From Aureimonas sp. OT7 (GTDB lineage: Bacteria > Pseudomonadota > Alphaproteobacteria > Rhizobiales > Rhizobiaceae): a stretch of 64,000 nt of DNA. The stretch is from contig NZ_CP062167.1 in assembly GCF_014844055.1 (NCBI RefSeq), positions 821,501 through 885,500 on the forward strand, in the 5' to 3' direction. Of this stretch, positions 1 to 8,635 are shown one piece after another. The first letter of the stretch is position 1. Each line of letters begins with the position of its first letter. Under the pieces are notes generated by a model. The model made no database searches and was not told the DNA's origin. It saw nothing but the letters and a program-made list of their open reading frames with translations. The translations under genes were made by a program, and so were the position numbers.

Positions 1-898
1 GATCACGGCCAACTGGCGGCTGATCCTCGTCGCCGTCATCGCCTACATGGCCCTGAAGACAGTCGGCATCTATCTGATCGCGCGCCTTTTCCGGGCCGAC
101 AATCGTGAAGCGATCGAGCGTGCCGTGCTCATGGCGCAGGGCGGTGAGTTCGCCTTCGTCCTGTATGCCGCCGCCGCATCGGTCGGAATCATCGACACCG
201 AGGCCAATGCGATCCTGACGGCGACGATCATCGTCTCCATGGCGCTGACGCCGCTGATGATCATCCTGCACGACCGGCTGATGCCGAAAGCGACCGCCTC
301 GATGGAAGGCGTCGAGGCCGCGGAGGGCTTGTCCGCCAACGTGCTGCTGATCGGCTTCGGTCGCTTCGGCCAAATCGTCAGCCAGCCGCTTCTGGCAGCG
401 GGTTCCTCGATCTCCATCATCGAGACCGATACGGACGCGATCCGCGACGCGGGCGACTTCGGGTTCAAGGTCTATTACGGCGATGGCGCTCGGCTCGATA
501 TCCTGCATGCCGCCGGCGCGCATGACGCCCGTCTGATCGTCATCGCCGTCAACGACCGCGAGGCGAGCCTGAAGATCGCCGAGCTGGTCAGGGTCGAATT
601 CCCGCTCGTCCCCGTGCTCGCCCGCTCCCTCGACCGCGAGCACGCCATCGAGCTCATCCATGCCGGTGTCGAATGGCAGGTTCGCGAGACCTTCGAATCC
701 GCGCTCGCCCTCGGTGAGAAGGCGCTGGCGCTGATGGATATCGATGACGACGAGCGCGCCCGTGTGATGGAGGATGTCCGCCGCCGCGACGGCGAGCGCT
801 TCGCCATGGAGACGGCAGAGGGCATCTATGCCGGCCGCGACCTGATCCACGGCAATGCGCCGCGCAAGGATGGCCCTGCCCAACAGGGCGCGCAATGA
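1..898 (+). CDS. Kef-type (CPA2) cation:proton antiporter, C-terminal part, cut by window start
   Basis: The reading frame is open from the first bases, so the true start lies outside the window. The visible part has the last membrane segments of a CPA2 Na+/H+ or K+/H+ exchanger. They are followed by an RCK/TrkA-N domain with the dinucleotide motif IGFGRFG, then an acidic ETDTDAI strand end and a YGDGAR turn. These proteins export K+ or Na+ in exchange for protons, gated by the nucleotide-binding RCK domain on the cytoplasmic side. The stop overlaps the start of the DUF924 gene by 4 bases (ATGA), so the two are probably cotranscribed. Family is sure; the transported ion is not. Confidence 0.9.
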   Translation, partial: ITANWRLILVAVIAYMALKTVGIYLIARLFRADNREAIERAVLMAQGGEFAFVLYAAAASVGIIDTEANAILTATIIVSMALTPLMIILHDRLMPKATASMEGVEAAEGLSANVLLIGFGRFGQIVSQPLLAAGSSISIIETDTDAIRDAGDFGFKVYYGDGARLDILHAAGAHDARLIVIAVNDREASLKIAELVRVEFPLVPVLARSLDREHAIELIHAGVEWQVRETFESALALGEKALALMDIDDDERARVMEDVRRRDGERFAMETAEGIYAGRDLIHGNAPRKDGPAQQGAQ

Positions 899-1473
899 TG
901 GTCTCGCTGCGCGGACAGAACAGCGCAGGCGCCGATCCGCAAAGCACGCAGGTCGTCGCCTTCTGGAAGAAGGCTGGCGCGCAAGGGCGATGGTTCGACA
1001 AGGACGGGGGCTTCGATCGCGTCTTCCGCGAACGCTTCCTCGACCTGCACATGGCCGTCGCCGCGCGCCGGCACGACGGCTGGATGGCCTCGCCAGAGGG
1101 TGCGCTGGCCTTGCTGATCCTGACCGACCAGTTCCCGCGCAACGCATTCCGCGACACGGGACATATGTATGCTACCGACCCGCTGGCGCGCCTTTATGCG
1201 CGGCAGGCATTGGAGGCCGGGCACATGGACCGTGCCGAGCCGGACCTGCGGCTGTTCTTCTGTCTGCCGTTCGCCCATTCCGAGGACATCCTCGACCAGG
1301 ACCTCTCCGTCAGTCTCAACGCCCGGCTCGGCCAGCCCTGGCTGGAGCATGCCGAGGGCCATCGCGACATCATCCGGCGCTTCGGCCGCTTCCCGCACCG
1401 CAATCCCATGCTGGGCCGCACCACGACGCCGCAGGAGGCCGATTTCCTGAAGCAGGGCGGCTTCGGAGGATGA
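895..1473 (+). CDS. DUF924 family protein
   Basis: 192 residues, matching the usual size of this family of unknown biochemical function (TPR-like helical fold). Recognisable family signatures are the ALLILTDQFPRN segment near residue 65, the FFCLPFAHSE segment near residue 120 and FPHRNPMLGR near residue 165. There is no signal peptide or membrane segment, so it is probably cytosolic. Translation is coupled to the upstream antiporter through an ATGA overlap, a pairing that suggests a shared transcript rather than a known joint function. Confidence 0.88.
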   Translation: MMVSLRGQNSAGADPQSTQVVAFWKKAGAQGRWFDKDGGFDRVFRERFLDLHMAVAARRHDGWMASPEGALALLILTDQFPRNAFRDTGHMYATDPLARLYARQALEAGHMDRAEPDLRLFFCLPFAHSEDILDQDLSVSLNARLGQPWLEHAEGHRDIIRRFGRFPHRNPMLGRTTTPQEADFLKQGGFGG

Positions 1474-1509
1474 GGTCACAGAAAGCACATCAAGAAGGAG
1501 AACGCGCTT

Positions 1510-2268
1510 ATGCCCGCATCGGATCTGACAGTCGATACCCGCATCGGCGTGCGTCGCAAGCCGCGCCGCATCCTGTCCATCGTTTCCAATACAGCCGAGC
1601 TGAAGGGCTTCCCGGTCGGCTTCTTCGCCGAGGAGATGACGCGGGCCTTTTTGATGTTCATCGAAGCCGGACATCGCGTGGATCTCGCTTCGCCAAAGGG
1701 GGGCGAAGTGATGTTCGACACCCATAGCGATCCGCGCACGCCAGGCGGCGCCTATGCCGACGATCTGATCAGCCTCGGCTTCGTCCATCATGCGAAATTT
1801 GGCCCGCTGCTGAAGGACACGCTGCCGATCAGCGCTGTCAGCGTCGATGACTATGACGCGGTCTGGGTCGCCGGCGGCGGCGGTCCGCTCCTGACCTTCA
1901 AGGACGATGCAGCGCTGCACGCCCTGATCGCGTCCTTCTACGAGAAGGGCAAGATCGTCACGCTGATCTGCCACGGATCGTCCCTGCTGCTCTGGACCCG
2001 TCTCTCCAATGGCAAGCTTCTGACCGAGGGCAAGAAATGGACGGGCTTCACCGACGAAGAGGAAGAGGACGTCAACACCGCCTTCGGCATGACGTTGAAC
2101 GACTACACCATCCAGAGCGAGGCGGCCCGAATGGAGGGCACAAGCTTCCTGTGCCACGGCGCGAACGAACCTTTCGCCGTTCGCGACGGCCGTCTCATCA
2201 CCGGCCAGCAGCAGTATAGCAGCGGGTTGACCGCCGAACTCGTATTGGACGCTCTCGACGAATACTGA
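1510..2268 (+). CDS. DJ-1/PfpI family (class I glutamine amidotransferase-like) protein
   Basis: 252 residues. The nucleophile elbow ICHGSSL places the catalytic Cys at about residue 154, and an acidic FFAEEM segment near residue 40 fits the glutamate that lowers its pKa in DJ-1/Hsp31-like proteins. Such proteins act as glyoxalase III-type enzymes, deglycases, chaperones or amide hydrolases; which applies here cannot be told. A ribosome-binding sequence (AAGGAG) lies just before the ATG. It follows the DUF924 gene by 36 bases on the same strand and may belong to that transcript. Confidence 0.85.
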   Translation: MPASDLTVDTRIGVRRKPRRILSIVSNTAELKGFPVGFFAEEMTRAFLMFIEAGHRVDLASPKGGEVMFDTHSDPRTPGGAYADDLISLGFVHHAKFGPLLKDTLPISAVSVDDYDAVWVAGGGGPLLTFKDDAALHALIASFYEKGKIVTLICHGSSLLLWTRLSNGKLLTEGKKWTGFTDEEEEDVNTAFGMTLNDYTIQSEAARMEGTSFLCHGANEPFAVRDGRLITGQQQYSSGLTAELVLDALDEY

Positions 2269-2352
2269 CGCTCGCAGGTATTGACGCGATTCCTGCCAAA
2301 AGGAACAAATCGCGCCGGGAGCTATGCCAATGGCTACCGAAAAGGACGCCGC

Positions 2353-2416
2353 CCCGGTCAGAGGGGCCTGGTGCCGCCGCCATCCTGGGGCTCGCACGAG
2401 GGCGGCGACACCGGCC
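2353..2416 (-). pseudogene. Relic of the mobile-element membrane protein C-terminus
   Basis: About 60 bases match, by eye at roughly three quarters identity, the stretch near 17243-17305. That stretch encodes the C-terminus (TAFVRVAGMAAASGPSGRG) of the intact membrane protein gene at 17171-17668, in the same orientation. Here the translation reads AALVRA and then, in another frame, GMAAAPGPSDRG, so a small indel has broken it. No gene-length frame remains. It suggests an earlier or partly deleted copy of the same element at this end of the accessory region. Confidence 0.55.
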
Positions 2417-2447
2417 GGGTCCTGCTCAACAAGTAGCGCCGGGTTGA

Positions 2448-2561
2448 TTAGCGATAGACCGCGACTACCCGATGACCCATGGGTTTGAGGATGCACGCGC
2501 CGTCTTCGCCTCTCTCGATCCTGGCTCCTTCGGTAAGATCGTCATCAAGGTGAGCGGATAA
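2448..2561 (+). pseudogene. C-terminal relic of a zinc/MDR alcohol dehydrogenase
   Basis: A 37-codon stretch ending in TAA reads LAIDRDYPMTHGFEDARAVF followed by ASLDPGSFGKIVIKVSG. This is the typical last segment of MDR-superfamily alcohol dehydrogenases (hydrophobic residue, P, hydrophobic, FEDA..AF...GKIVI.V). An in-frame TGA lies immediately upstream and there is no start, so only the tail of the gene is left. Together with the neighbouring relic it fills the otherwise empty 2269-2585 gap. Confidence 0.6.
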
Positions 2562-2585
2562 GGGCGACACGGCTTCGTGGTTTTC

Positions 2586-3326
2586 TCAGGCTGTCGCCTC
2601 CTCGTCCCGGTGATCGGCGTCCCCGCGCTTCCAATAGCCCGCCGCGTGAAGATTCTCGCGCGCGATCCGCCACTCCTGGACGGCGTGACGGCGGATGGAC
2701 TGGACGATGGACGATTCCGCCGCCAAGAACACCAGCGTCTCCGGTCCCGGCGCGGAGATCGCCCTGGCGGCCTCGACAAGCCTGCTGTTCGCGCCCCGGC
2801 CGTCCCGGCAGAGCCAATCGACGTTCACCGCCGCAGCGCTTTCGATCCGCTGCTCCTCGGCTTGATCTTCGATTTCGACGAAGACGTCGGCGCGTGTCGT
2901 CGCCGGCAGCGCTTCCAGAATGCTGGCGATCGCCGGCAGCGCCGTCTCGTCGCCGAACATCAGATAGTGCGTGTGGTGCGGCTCCAGACGAACACCGCCG
3001 CGCGGATGCGGGTCGCTGATCTCGAACCGGTCGCCCGCCTTCGCCTGCATGGCCCAGTTCGAAGCCGGCCCCGCGTCGCCATGGAGGACGAAATCCATGT
3101 CCAGCGCACCGGTCGCGGCATCGAACCGCCGGATCGTATAGGCGCGTCCGACCCTGTCCGTCTCGTCGTCGGTGGGGACGAAGACCTTCAGCCATTGAGC
3201 CGGCACGCCCTCGCGATAGGTCGTCGCCAGGCAGCGCCCATTGATGGTGATCCGCCGCAGGCGCGGGGTCACCGACTGAACCTTCTCCACCATCACGGGA
3301 TACAGTCTGAAGGGCGGATTGGCCAT
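2586..3326 (-). CDS. Siderophore-interacting protein (FAD-dependent ferric-siderophore reductase family)
   Basis: 246 residues from the chosen ATG, which has an AAGGAAAG ribosome site 8 bases upstream; an in-frame start 9 codons further out lacks one. The N-terminal half is a ferredoxin-reductase-like FAD domain with the YTIRRFD motif (R-x-Y-T-x-R type) and the FVLHGDAGPASNWA segment. The C-terminal NAD(P)-like domain includes FGDETALPAI. Such proteins release iron from imported ferric siderophores by reduction in the cytosol. Next to it lies a divergent TetR gene with a perfect palindrome between them, so repression by that TetR is likely. No siderophore receptor is in the window. Confidence 0.9.
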   Translation of the reverse strand: MANPPFRLYPVMVEKVQSVTPRLRRITINGRCLATTYREGVPAQWLKVFVPTDDETDRVGRAYTIRRFDAATGALDMDFVLHGDAGPASNWAMQAKAGDRFEISDPHPRGGVRLEPHHTHYLMFGDETALPAIASILEALPATTRADVFVEIEDQAEEQRIESAAAVNVDWLCRDGRGANSRLVEAARAISAPGPETLVFLAAESSIVQSIRRHAVQEWRIARENLHAAGYWKRGDADHRDEEATA

Positions 3327-3361
3327 GGAGAGCGCTTTCCTTATCTGGAACATGCGCTAAT

Positions 3362-3381
3362 ATGTGAGCGATAACTCACAT
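3362..3381. promoter_or_regulatory. Palindromic operator between SIP and TetR genes
   Basis: Perfect inverted repeat with 7-base arms ATGTGAG and CTCACAT around a 6-base centre. It sits in the 84-base divergent intergenic space and is the natural binding site for the TetR-family dimer encoded at 3411. Confidence 0.7.
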
Positions 3382-3410
3382 CGTCTACTCGCATTCCCAA
3401 GGCGCTTCCG

Positions 3411-4013
3411 ATGATCGAGCAGCAACGGCCTCATCCCCGTAAGCGGCCGAGACAAACCCGGTCGCAGGAGACGGTGGCCACCATCGTCGAGGCGACCGCT
3501 CGCATTCTGGAGGACGCCGGACACCATGGGTTCTCGACCAATGCGGTCGCCCGGCGCGCCGGGGTCAGCATCGGATCGCTTTATCAATACTTTCCCGACA
3601 AGGACGCGCTGATCGGCGCTCTCGTCGCTCGGGAAGGTGATCGCCTGTTTGAAGCGGCGGAGGCCGCGGCCTCCGTGCCATCCGGCAAGGACGCCCTGGA
3701 GCGCCTGATCGCCGCGGCCGTGGCGCATCAGTTCCGCCGACCCGGCCTCGCGCGCCTTCTGGATTTCGAGGAGGCGCGTCTGCCGTTCGACGCGAGCGTC
3801 CGCAGCCTCGACGATCGCTTCAGGCGTCTGCTCGGCGAGCTTCTGGCGCGCGAGGATGTTCGCCCGCAAACGGATCCTCAAGCGGCCGCGCGTGACGTGC
3901 TGGCGATCGTCAAGGGGATGGTGAACGGCGCCGGCGCGGAGGGAGAGCAGGACACATTCGGTTTGACGCGCCGCGTCCGGCGGGCTGTCTTCGGCTATCT
4001 TGAAACGGCTTGA
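3411..4013 (+). CDS. TetR/AcrR family transcriptional regulator
   Basis: 200 residues. The N-terminal helix-turn-helix is typical: TVATIVEATARILEDAG, then TNAVARRAGVSIGSLYQYF at about residues 38-57. The C-terminal ligand domain is of the kind annotated as TetR C-terminal in AcrR-like repressors. It is divergent from the siderophore-interacting protein gene across a perfect palindrome at 3362-3381, so it probably represses both itself and that gene. The ligand is unknown. Confidence 0.9.
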   Translation: MIEQQRPHPRKRPRQTRSQETVATIVEATARILEDAGHHGFSTNAVARRAGVSIGSLYQYFPDKDALIGALVAREGDRLFEAAEAAASVPSGKDALERLIAAAVAHQFRRPGLARLLDFEEARLPFDASVRSLDDRFRRLLGELLAREDVRPQTDPQAAARDVLAIVKGMVNGAGAEGEQDTFGLTRRVRRAVFGYLETA

Positions 4014-4042
4014 GGGAGTCGACCGCGCTGGAAGGGACACTG

Positions 4043-4960
4043 TCAGGCCAAGGGATCGGCCTTCCATCCCTCGTTGCCGGTGTTGGCCTTCTTCATGAAG
4101 TCGACGAAGGCGCGCACCGCGGGCGACAGTTCGCGGCTGGTCGGAAACACCAGGCTGACGTCGACCGCGGGCAGCGTCCAGTCCGGCAGCAGCCGGATCA
4201 GGCTGCCGGCCTTGATGTCGGGCCCGCACAGATAAGCCGAGATGACGCCGATCCCGGCATTTTCGCAGACCAGCCGATTGATCGTCAGCGCATCGTTGAC
4301 CAGCACGCGCGGGGCGACGTCGAGGCGCACGACCTCGTCGCCGCACGTCAGTGTCCAGGGCCGCGCGTGGCCGCTTCCCGTCGGCATGTCGAGCAGGTCA
4401 TGCTCCAGCAAGGCTTCCGGCGTGGTCGGCGTGCCGCGCCGGTCAAGATAGGCGGCGGAGGCGCACATATAGCGGGTCATCGTTCCCAGCCGCGTCGCGA
4501 CCAGCGCGGAGTCGCTAAGCGGCCCCATGCGGATCGCCACGTCGACCCCGTCGGCGACCAGTTCCGCCTCTCGGCTCGACAGGTCGAGCCGGATGTCGAC
4601 GTCGGGATAGCGCTCGAGGAAACCGGGCAACTGTTTGCCTAGCACGTTGATGCCGAAGCCGATGCCGGCACTGATGGTCAACCGCCCGCGCGGCGTGCCG
4701 GCGAGGCTTGCGGTGAAGGTCAGCGCGTCGTCGAGACCGGCGAGCAGCGCGGCGCAGCGATCGAGCAGCGCCTGACCGGCCGGCGTCAGGCGAACCTCTC
4801 GGGTGGTGCGCTGGAGCAGACGGATGCGCACCGCCTCCTCCAGCCGCGCGACGGAGCGGCTGACACTGGAGCGCGGCAGGTTGAGCGTCCGCGCCGCATC
4901 CGAGAAACTATTCAGCCGAGCGACGCACTCGAACACGCGCAGGTCGTTGAGATCGATCAT
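4043..4960 (-). CDS. LysR family transcriptional regulator
   Basis: 305 residues from the ATG at 4960. This start gives the canonical LysR beginning MIDLNDLRVFECVARLNSF and has GGGAG just upstream; an in-frame ATG at 4987 would add nine residues and run into the palindrome. The winged helix-turn-helix covers about residues 1-60 (SFSDAARTLNLPRSSVSRSV), followed by the periplasmic-binding-like effector domain with the usual GRLTISAG strand. It is transcribed away from the oxidoreductase operon starting at 5041 and is its likely regulator. Confidence 0.92.
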   Translation of the reverse strand: MIDLNDLRVFECVARLNSFSDAARTLNLPRSSVSRSVARLEEAVRIRLLQRTTREVRLTPAGQALLDRCAALLAGLDDALTFTASLAGTPRGRLTISAGIGFGINVLGKQLPGFLERYPDVDIRLDLSSREAELVADGVDVAIRMGPLSDSALVATRLGTMTRYMCASAAYLDRRGTPTTPEALLEHDLLDMPTGSGHARPWTLTCGDEVVRLDVAPRVLVNDALTINRLVCENAGIGVISAYLCGPDIKAGSLIRLLPDWTLPAVDVSLVFPTSRELSPAVRAFVDFMKKANTGNEGWKADPLA

Positions 4961-4974
4961 CACTCCCGATTGTG

Positions 4975-5005
4975 CCAGCACATGCACAATGTGTCCATGT
5001 GCTGG
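4975..5005. promoter_or_regulatory. Long palindrome (probable LysR operator) between LysR and the oxidoreductase operon
   Basis: Perfect inverted repeat with 10-base arms CCAGCACATG (4975-4984) and CATGTGCTGG (4996-5005) around 11 bases. The centre itself has a short ACA-ATG-TGT symmetry. It lies in the 80-base divergent space between lysR and the NmrA-like gene, where LysR recognition sites are normally found. Confidence 0.65.
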
Positions 5006-5040
5006 ACCGTTCCTCTCGGCCGCTCGCGCGTTAGGTCGGC

Positions 5041-5913
5041 ATGGATAGCAACAATCACAACAACGCGCCCCGCGTCCTTGCGGTGGGCGCCGCTGGCAAG
5101 TTTGCCGGCCACGTCATTCCGGCGCTCGCCTCGCGCGGCGCGACCGTGCGGGCACTTGTTCGCCAGGAGGCGGAAGGTGAAGCGGCGCGACGGGCTGGCG
5201 CTGCCGAGATCGCCATCGGCGATCTGACCGACGCCCGGAGCATCGCCGCCGGGTTGAGCGGCATCGACGCCGCTTTCTATATCGCTCCGGCCTTCATCCC
5301 CGATGAGGCCGGGATCGGCAAACGCTTCGTGGCGGCTGCGGTCGATGCCGGCGTCCGGCGGATCGTGTTCTCGTCGGTGATCCACCCGGTGATCAGCAGC
5401 CTGGTCAACCACGCGGCCAAGGCGCCGGTCGAGGAGGCGATCCTCGACAGCGGGCTTGACTATACCTTCCTGCACCCGGCGCTGTATTTCCAGAACTACC
5501 AGGCGTCCTGGGACACGGTGGTGAAGAGCGGCACGCTGGCCGAGCCTTGGTCCTGCGACACCCGCTTCAGCCGGGTCGACTATCGCGACGTGGCGGAGGT
5601 CGCGGCGATCGCGCTGACAGAGGACCGGCTGCTCTACGGCACCTTCGAGCTCTGCGCCGAAGGTTGGCTGAACCGGCACGATGTCGCCGGCCTGATCGGC
5701 GACGTGCTCGGCCGGGAGATCAGGGCGGCGCGGATCGATCCCGCGACGCTCGGCCCCGAGGCCGACCCGATGCGGCCGATGTTCGCGCATTACGACCATG
5801 CCGGGCTCAGGGGCAATCCGCTGAGCTTGCGCGCCATTCTCGGCCGCGAGCCGCGACGCTTGCGCGCCTTCTTCGAGGAACTGGCGCAATCCCAGAAGGA
5901 GAAACAGCCATGA
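5041..5913 (+). CDS. NmrA-like NAD(P)-binding (atypical SDR) protein
   Basis: 290 residues. The N-terminal Rossmann motif is VGAAGKFAGHVIPAL (G-x-x-G-x-x-G), followed by RALVRQ, where the arginine fits NADP(H) preference. The downstream FYIAPAFIPDE and VFSSVIHP segments are typical of NmrA/HSCARG-like proteins, which act as redox sensors or as atypical reductases. It is the first gene of a unit running to 10852 and its stop overlaps the next start (ATGA). Role in the pathway is unknown. Confidence 0.85.
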   Translation: MDSNNHNNAPRVLAVGAAGKFAGHVIPALASRGATVRALVRQEAEGEAARRAGAAEIAIGDLTDARSIAAGLSGIDAAFYIAPAFIPDEAGIGKRFVAAAVDAGVRRIVFSSVIHPVISSLVNHAAKAPVEEAILDSGLDYTFLHPALYFQNYQASWDTVVKSGTLAEPWSCDTRFSRVDYRDVAEVAAIALTEDRLLYGTFELCAEGWLNRHDVAGLIGDVLGREIRAARIDPATLGPEADPMRPMFAHYDHAGLRGNPLSLRAILGREPRRLRAFFEELAQSQKEKQP

Positions 5914-6647
5914 AGACCGGCAGAACCATCGTCGTCACCGGGGCGGCGGGCGGCATCGGCAAGGAATGCGTGCACCGCTTCCTCGCCAATGACGACACCG
6001 TGATCGCCACCGACACCAGCGACGAAGCGCTCCGCAAGCTCGCCGACGAGTTGGCAAATGAACAGCTGCATGTTCAGAAGGCCGACATCACCGACGAGGG
6101 CGACGGCGCGCGTCTGGCCGAACTCGCTCAGGAAAAAACTGGCCGCGTCGACGTGCTGGTCAACGTCGCGGGCTTCTTTCCCGTCCAGCCTTTTCTGGAG
6201 ATGAGCGCCGAGGACTGGCGCAAAATCATCGACATCAATCTCACCGGCACGGCCTTGATGTGCCGGGCGATGCTGCCGCTGATGACCGGGCGCGGCTGGG
6301 GCCGGATCGTCAATATAGGCTCGGCTTCGGTCAACGAAGGTGTGCCCGGCCAGGCGCATTACGTCTCGGCCAAGGCCGGCGTGATCGGGTTGACCCGCAG
6401 CCTCGCCCGCGAGTTCGGCGACGAGGGCATCACCGTCAATCTGGTGGCGCCGGGCGTCACCATCACGCCGAACGCCGCCAAGACGCTGCCCAAGGACGTC
6501 CAGGCGGCGCAGATCGAGAAGCGCGCGATCAAGCGCGAGGAGAAGCCCGCCGACCTCGTCGGCCCGGTGCTCTTCTTCGCCTCTCCCGATTCCGACTTCG
6601 TCACCGGCCAGACGCTCGTCGTCGATGGTGGCCACCACATGAGCTGA
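5910..6647 (+). CDS. SDR family NAD(P)-dependent oxidoreductase
   Basis: 245 residues, standard for classical short-chain dehydrogenases. It has the cofactor motif TGAAGGIG near residue 10, the NVAG strand, the catalytic Ser in NIGSAS and the catalytic pair in YVSAKAG. Many relatives are annotated as 3-oxoacyl-ACP or beta-ketoacyl reductases, but the context (Old Yellow Enzyme, hydrolase, cupin) points to a carbonyl substrate in catabolism or detoxification. The ATG overlaps the NmrA-like stop by 4 bases. Confidence 0.9.
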   Translation: MKTGRTIVVTGAAGGIGKECVHRFLANDDTVIATDTSDEALRKLADELANEQLHVQKADITDEGDGARLAELAQEKTGRVDVLVNVAGFFPVQPFLEMSAEDWRKIIDINLTGTALMCRAMLPLMTGRGWGRIVNIGSASVNEGVPGQAHYVSAKAGVIGLTRSLAREFGDEGITVNLVAPGVTITPNAAKTLPKDVQAAQIEKRAIKREEKPADLVGPVLFFASPDSDFVTGQTLVVDGGHHMS

Positions 6648-6659
6648 AAGGAAATCGAC

Positions 6660-7751
6660 ATGACAGACCTGTTCACCCCGATGGACCTCCACGGCCTTTC
6701 CCTCCGCAACCGCATCTGGATGTCGGCGATGACCCGTACCCGCGCCACGCCGGACAACGTGCCGACGCCGCTGATGGCGGAGTATTTCGCGCAGCGCGTC
6801 GAGGCCGGGCTGATCGTCACCGATTGCACCGCCGTGTCCGAACAGGGCAAGGGCGTCATCAACGGCCCCGGCATCTGGCGGCAGGACCAGGTCGAGGGCT
6901 GGCGGATCGTCACGGACGCGGTCCATGCCGCCGGCGGACGCATCTACTGCCAGCTTTGGCATTGCGGCCGCGTCGCCCATCCCGACATGCGCGGCGGCGA
7001 ACTGCCGGTCGCGCCGTCGCCGCTGCCGGCCGAGGGCAAGTTCAAGTTCCCGGATCACGAAGCCGATTTCCCGGTGCCGCGTGAACTGAGCGCCGACGAG
7101 ATCCCGGCGATCGTCGCGGACTTCGTCACCGCGACCCGCAACGCGCGCGAGGCGGGGTTCGACGGCGTCGAACTGCACGGCGCCAATGGCTATCTGCACG
7201 ACCAGTTCCTCCAGGATGTCAGCAACAAGCGCACCGACGCCTGGGGCGGCTCGGCCGAGAACCGGGCGCGGCTGATGCTGGGGACGATCGACGCGATGGC
7301 GGCGGCCTGGTCGATGGAGCGGGTCGGCATTCGCCTCGGCCCGTCGATCTCGCTCTACGGCATGGGCGACAGCGACCCGCTCGCTACCTTCGGCTATGTC
7401 GTGCGCGAGCTCGACCGGCGAAAGGTCGGCTATCTGACCATGCTGGAGCCCAACAAGAAGGACCTGGAGAAGGGTGTCGCGATCCCGCAGGTCGCGAAGA
7501 CCTTCCGGCCGATGACCTCGCTGCCGTTCATCGCCAATACCGGCTTCGACGAGGCCAAGGGGATGGAAGCGGTTTCGTCCGGCGAGGTCGATGCCGTCGC
7601 CTACGGATCCCTGTTCATCTCCAATCCCGATCTCGTCGCGCGCTTCGCCGCACACGATCGGGATTTCAACAAGCCCGATCCCTCGACCTTCTACGGCGTC
7701 GGCCCCAAGGGCTATACCGACTATCCGGCCCGGGCCGAGGCCGCCGCATGA
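6660..7751 (+). CDS. Old Yellow Enzyme family alkene reductase (NADH:flavin oxidoreductase)
   Basis: 363 residues forming an FMN TIM barrel. The start MTDLFTPMDLHGLSLRNRIW is the NemA/OYE type. CQLWHCGRVAHPD carries the conserved W-H-x-G-R segment, and HGANGYLHDQFLQ followed by NKRTDAWGG is the signature second half. Members reduce activated C=C bonds of enones, maleimides and nitro esters with NAD(P)H. An AAAGGAA ribosome site precedes the ATG. The stop overlaps the hydrolase start by 4 bases, so the reductase and hydrolase are made together. Confidence 0.93.
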   Translation: MTDLFTPMDLHGLSLRNRIWMSAMTRTRATPDNVPTPLMAEYFAQRVEAGLIVTDCTAVSEQGKGVINGPGIWRQDQVEGWRIVTDAVHAAGGRIYCQLWHCGRVAHPDMRGGELPVAPSPLPAEGKFKFPDHEADFPVPRELSADEIPAIVADFVTATRNAREAGFDGVELHGANGYLHDQFLQDVSNKRTDAWGGSAENRARLMLGTIDAMAAAWSMERVGIRLGPSISLYGMGDSDPLATFGYVVRELDRRKVGYLTMLEPNKKDLEKGVAIPQVAKTFRPMTSLPFIANTGFDEAKGMEAVSSGEVDAVAYGSLFISNPDLVARFAAHDRDFNKPDPSTFYGVGPKGYTDYPARAEAAA

Positions 7752-8635
7752 CGGAATGGCGCGACTTCAGGGTCGAGCGGATCGACACCGGCGAGGCAAC
7801 GCTCGCGGTCCGCGTCGGCGGCAGCGGACCGCCCGTCGTGCTGCTGCACGGCTTTCCCCAGCATTCGCCGATGTGGCGGCGGATCGCACCCGTTCTTGCC
7901 GAGCGCTTCACGGTGATCGCCCCCGACCAGCGCGGCATGGGCGCCTCGACGCTGCCCGAGCGCGGTTTCACCAATACCGACATGGCGCGCGATATCGCCG
8001 CCATGCTCGATGCGCTGGGGCATGAGCGCGCCTGCGTGGCTGGATACGACCTCGGCGCCGGCGTCGCGGTCGCTTTCGCGCGCGACTATCCCGAGCGCGC
8101 CGAGCGGCTGGCGGTGATGGAGTTCGTCGCCGCCGGCTTCGGGCTCGAACAGGCGATGGCGCCAAGCAAGGGCTGGAACGCCGATTCCAACTGGCATTTC
8201 TCAGTGTTTGCGGCCCCGGATGTCGCCGCGTGGCTGTTCACCGGGCGCGAGCGCGAGTTGCTGAACTGGTTCTTCGGCCATGAAGGCCATGGCGGCAACG
8301 GCACGGTCGATGCGGACGATCTCGACCACTATGTCCGCGCGCTGTCGCGGCCGGGCGCGTTGCGGGCCGGTGCGCAATATTATGCGGCGATCTTTCAGGA
8401 CGGCGAGGACAATGCGCCGCTCAAGGATCGGCCGCTCGCCATGCCAGTGCTGGCGGTCGGCGGTGCCTCCCATGCGGGGCCGATGCTCGAACAGCTCTGG
8501 CGCCCGGTCGCCACCGATCTTTCCACCGCGATCATCCCCGCGGCCGGGCACTGGCTGGCGGAGGAGAACCCCGCCGACACCGCTGCGGCGCTCGCCCGCT
8601 TTTTCTCGGCAACCGACAAGGAGACTGACCGATGA
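7748..8635 (+). CDS. Alpha/beta hydrolase, epoxide hydrolase/dehalogenase-like
   Basis: 295 residues. HGFPQ near residue 36 is the oxyanion-hole motif. The nucleophile elbow reads AGYDLGAG, with Asp rather than Ser at the nucleophile position as in epoxide hydrolases and haloalkane dehalogenases, and AAGHWLAEENP supplies the catalytic His near residue 270. It lies within a tightly overlapped operon (4-base overlaps at both ends). The natural substrate is unknown; hydrolysis of an epoxide or a lactone in the same pathway as the OYE is plausible. Confidence 0.88.
   Translation: MTEWRDFRVERIDTGEATLAVRVGGSGPPVVLLHGFPQHSPMWRRIAPVLAERFTVIAPDQRGMGASTLPERGFTNTDMARDIAAMLDALGHERACVAGYDLGAGVAVAFARDYPERAERLAVMEFVAAGFGLEQAMAPSKGWNADSNWHFSVFAAPDVAAWLFTGRERELLNWFFGHEGHGGNGTVDADDLDHYVRALSRPGALRAGAQYYAAIFQDGEDNAPLKDRPLAMPVLAVGGASHAGPMLEQLWRPVATDLSTAIIPAAGHWLAEENPADTAAALARFFSATDKETDR

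Noticed and set aside
826..2496. 556-residue open frame on the minus strand
   Set aside because: It lies antisense to the DUF924 and DJ-1/PfpI genes, has no family resemblance and reflects the high GC content. Only its last codons, over 2353-2416, show a relic.
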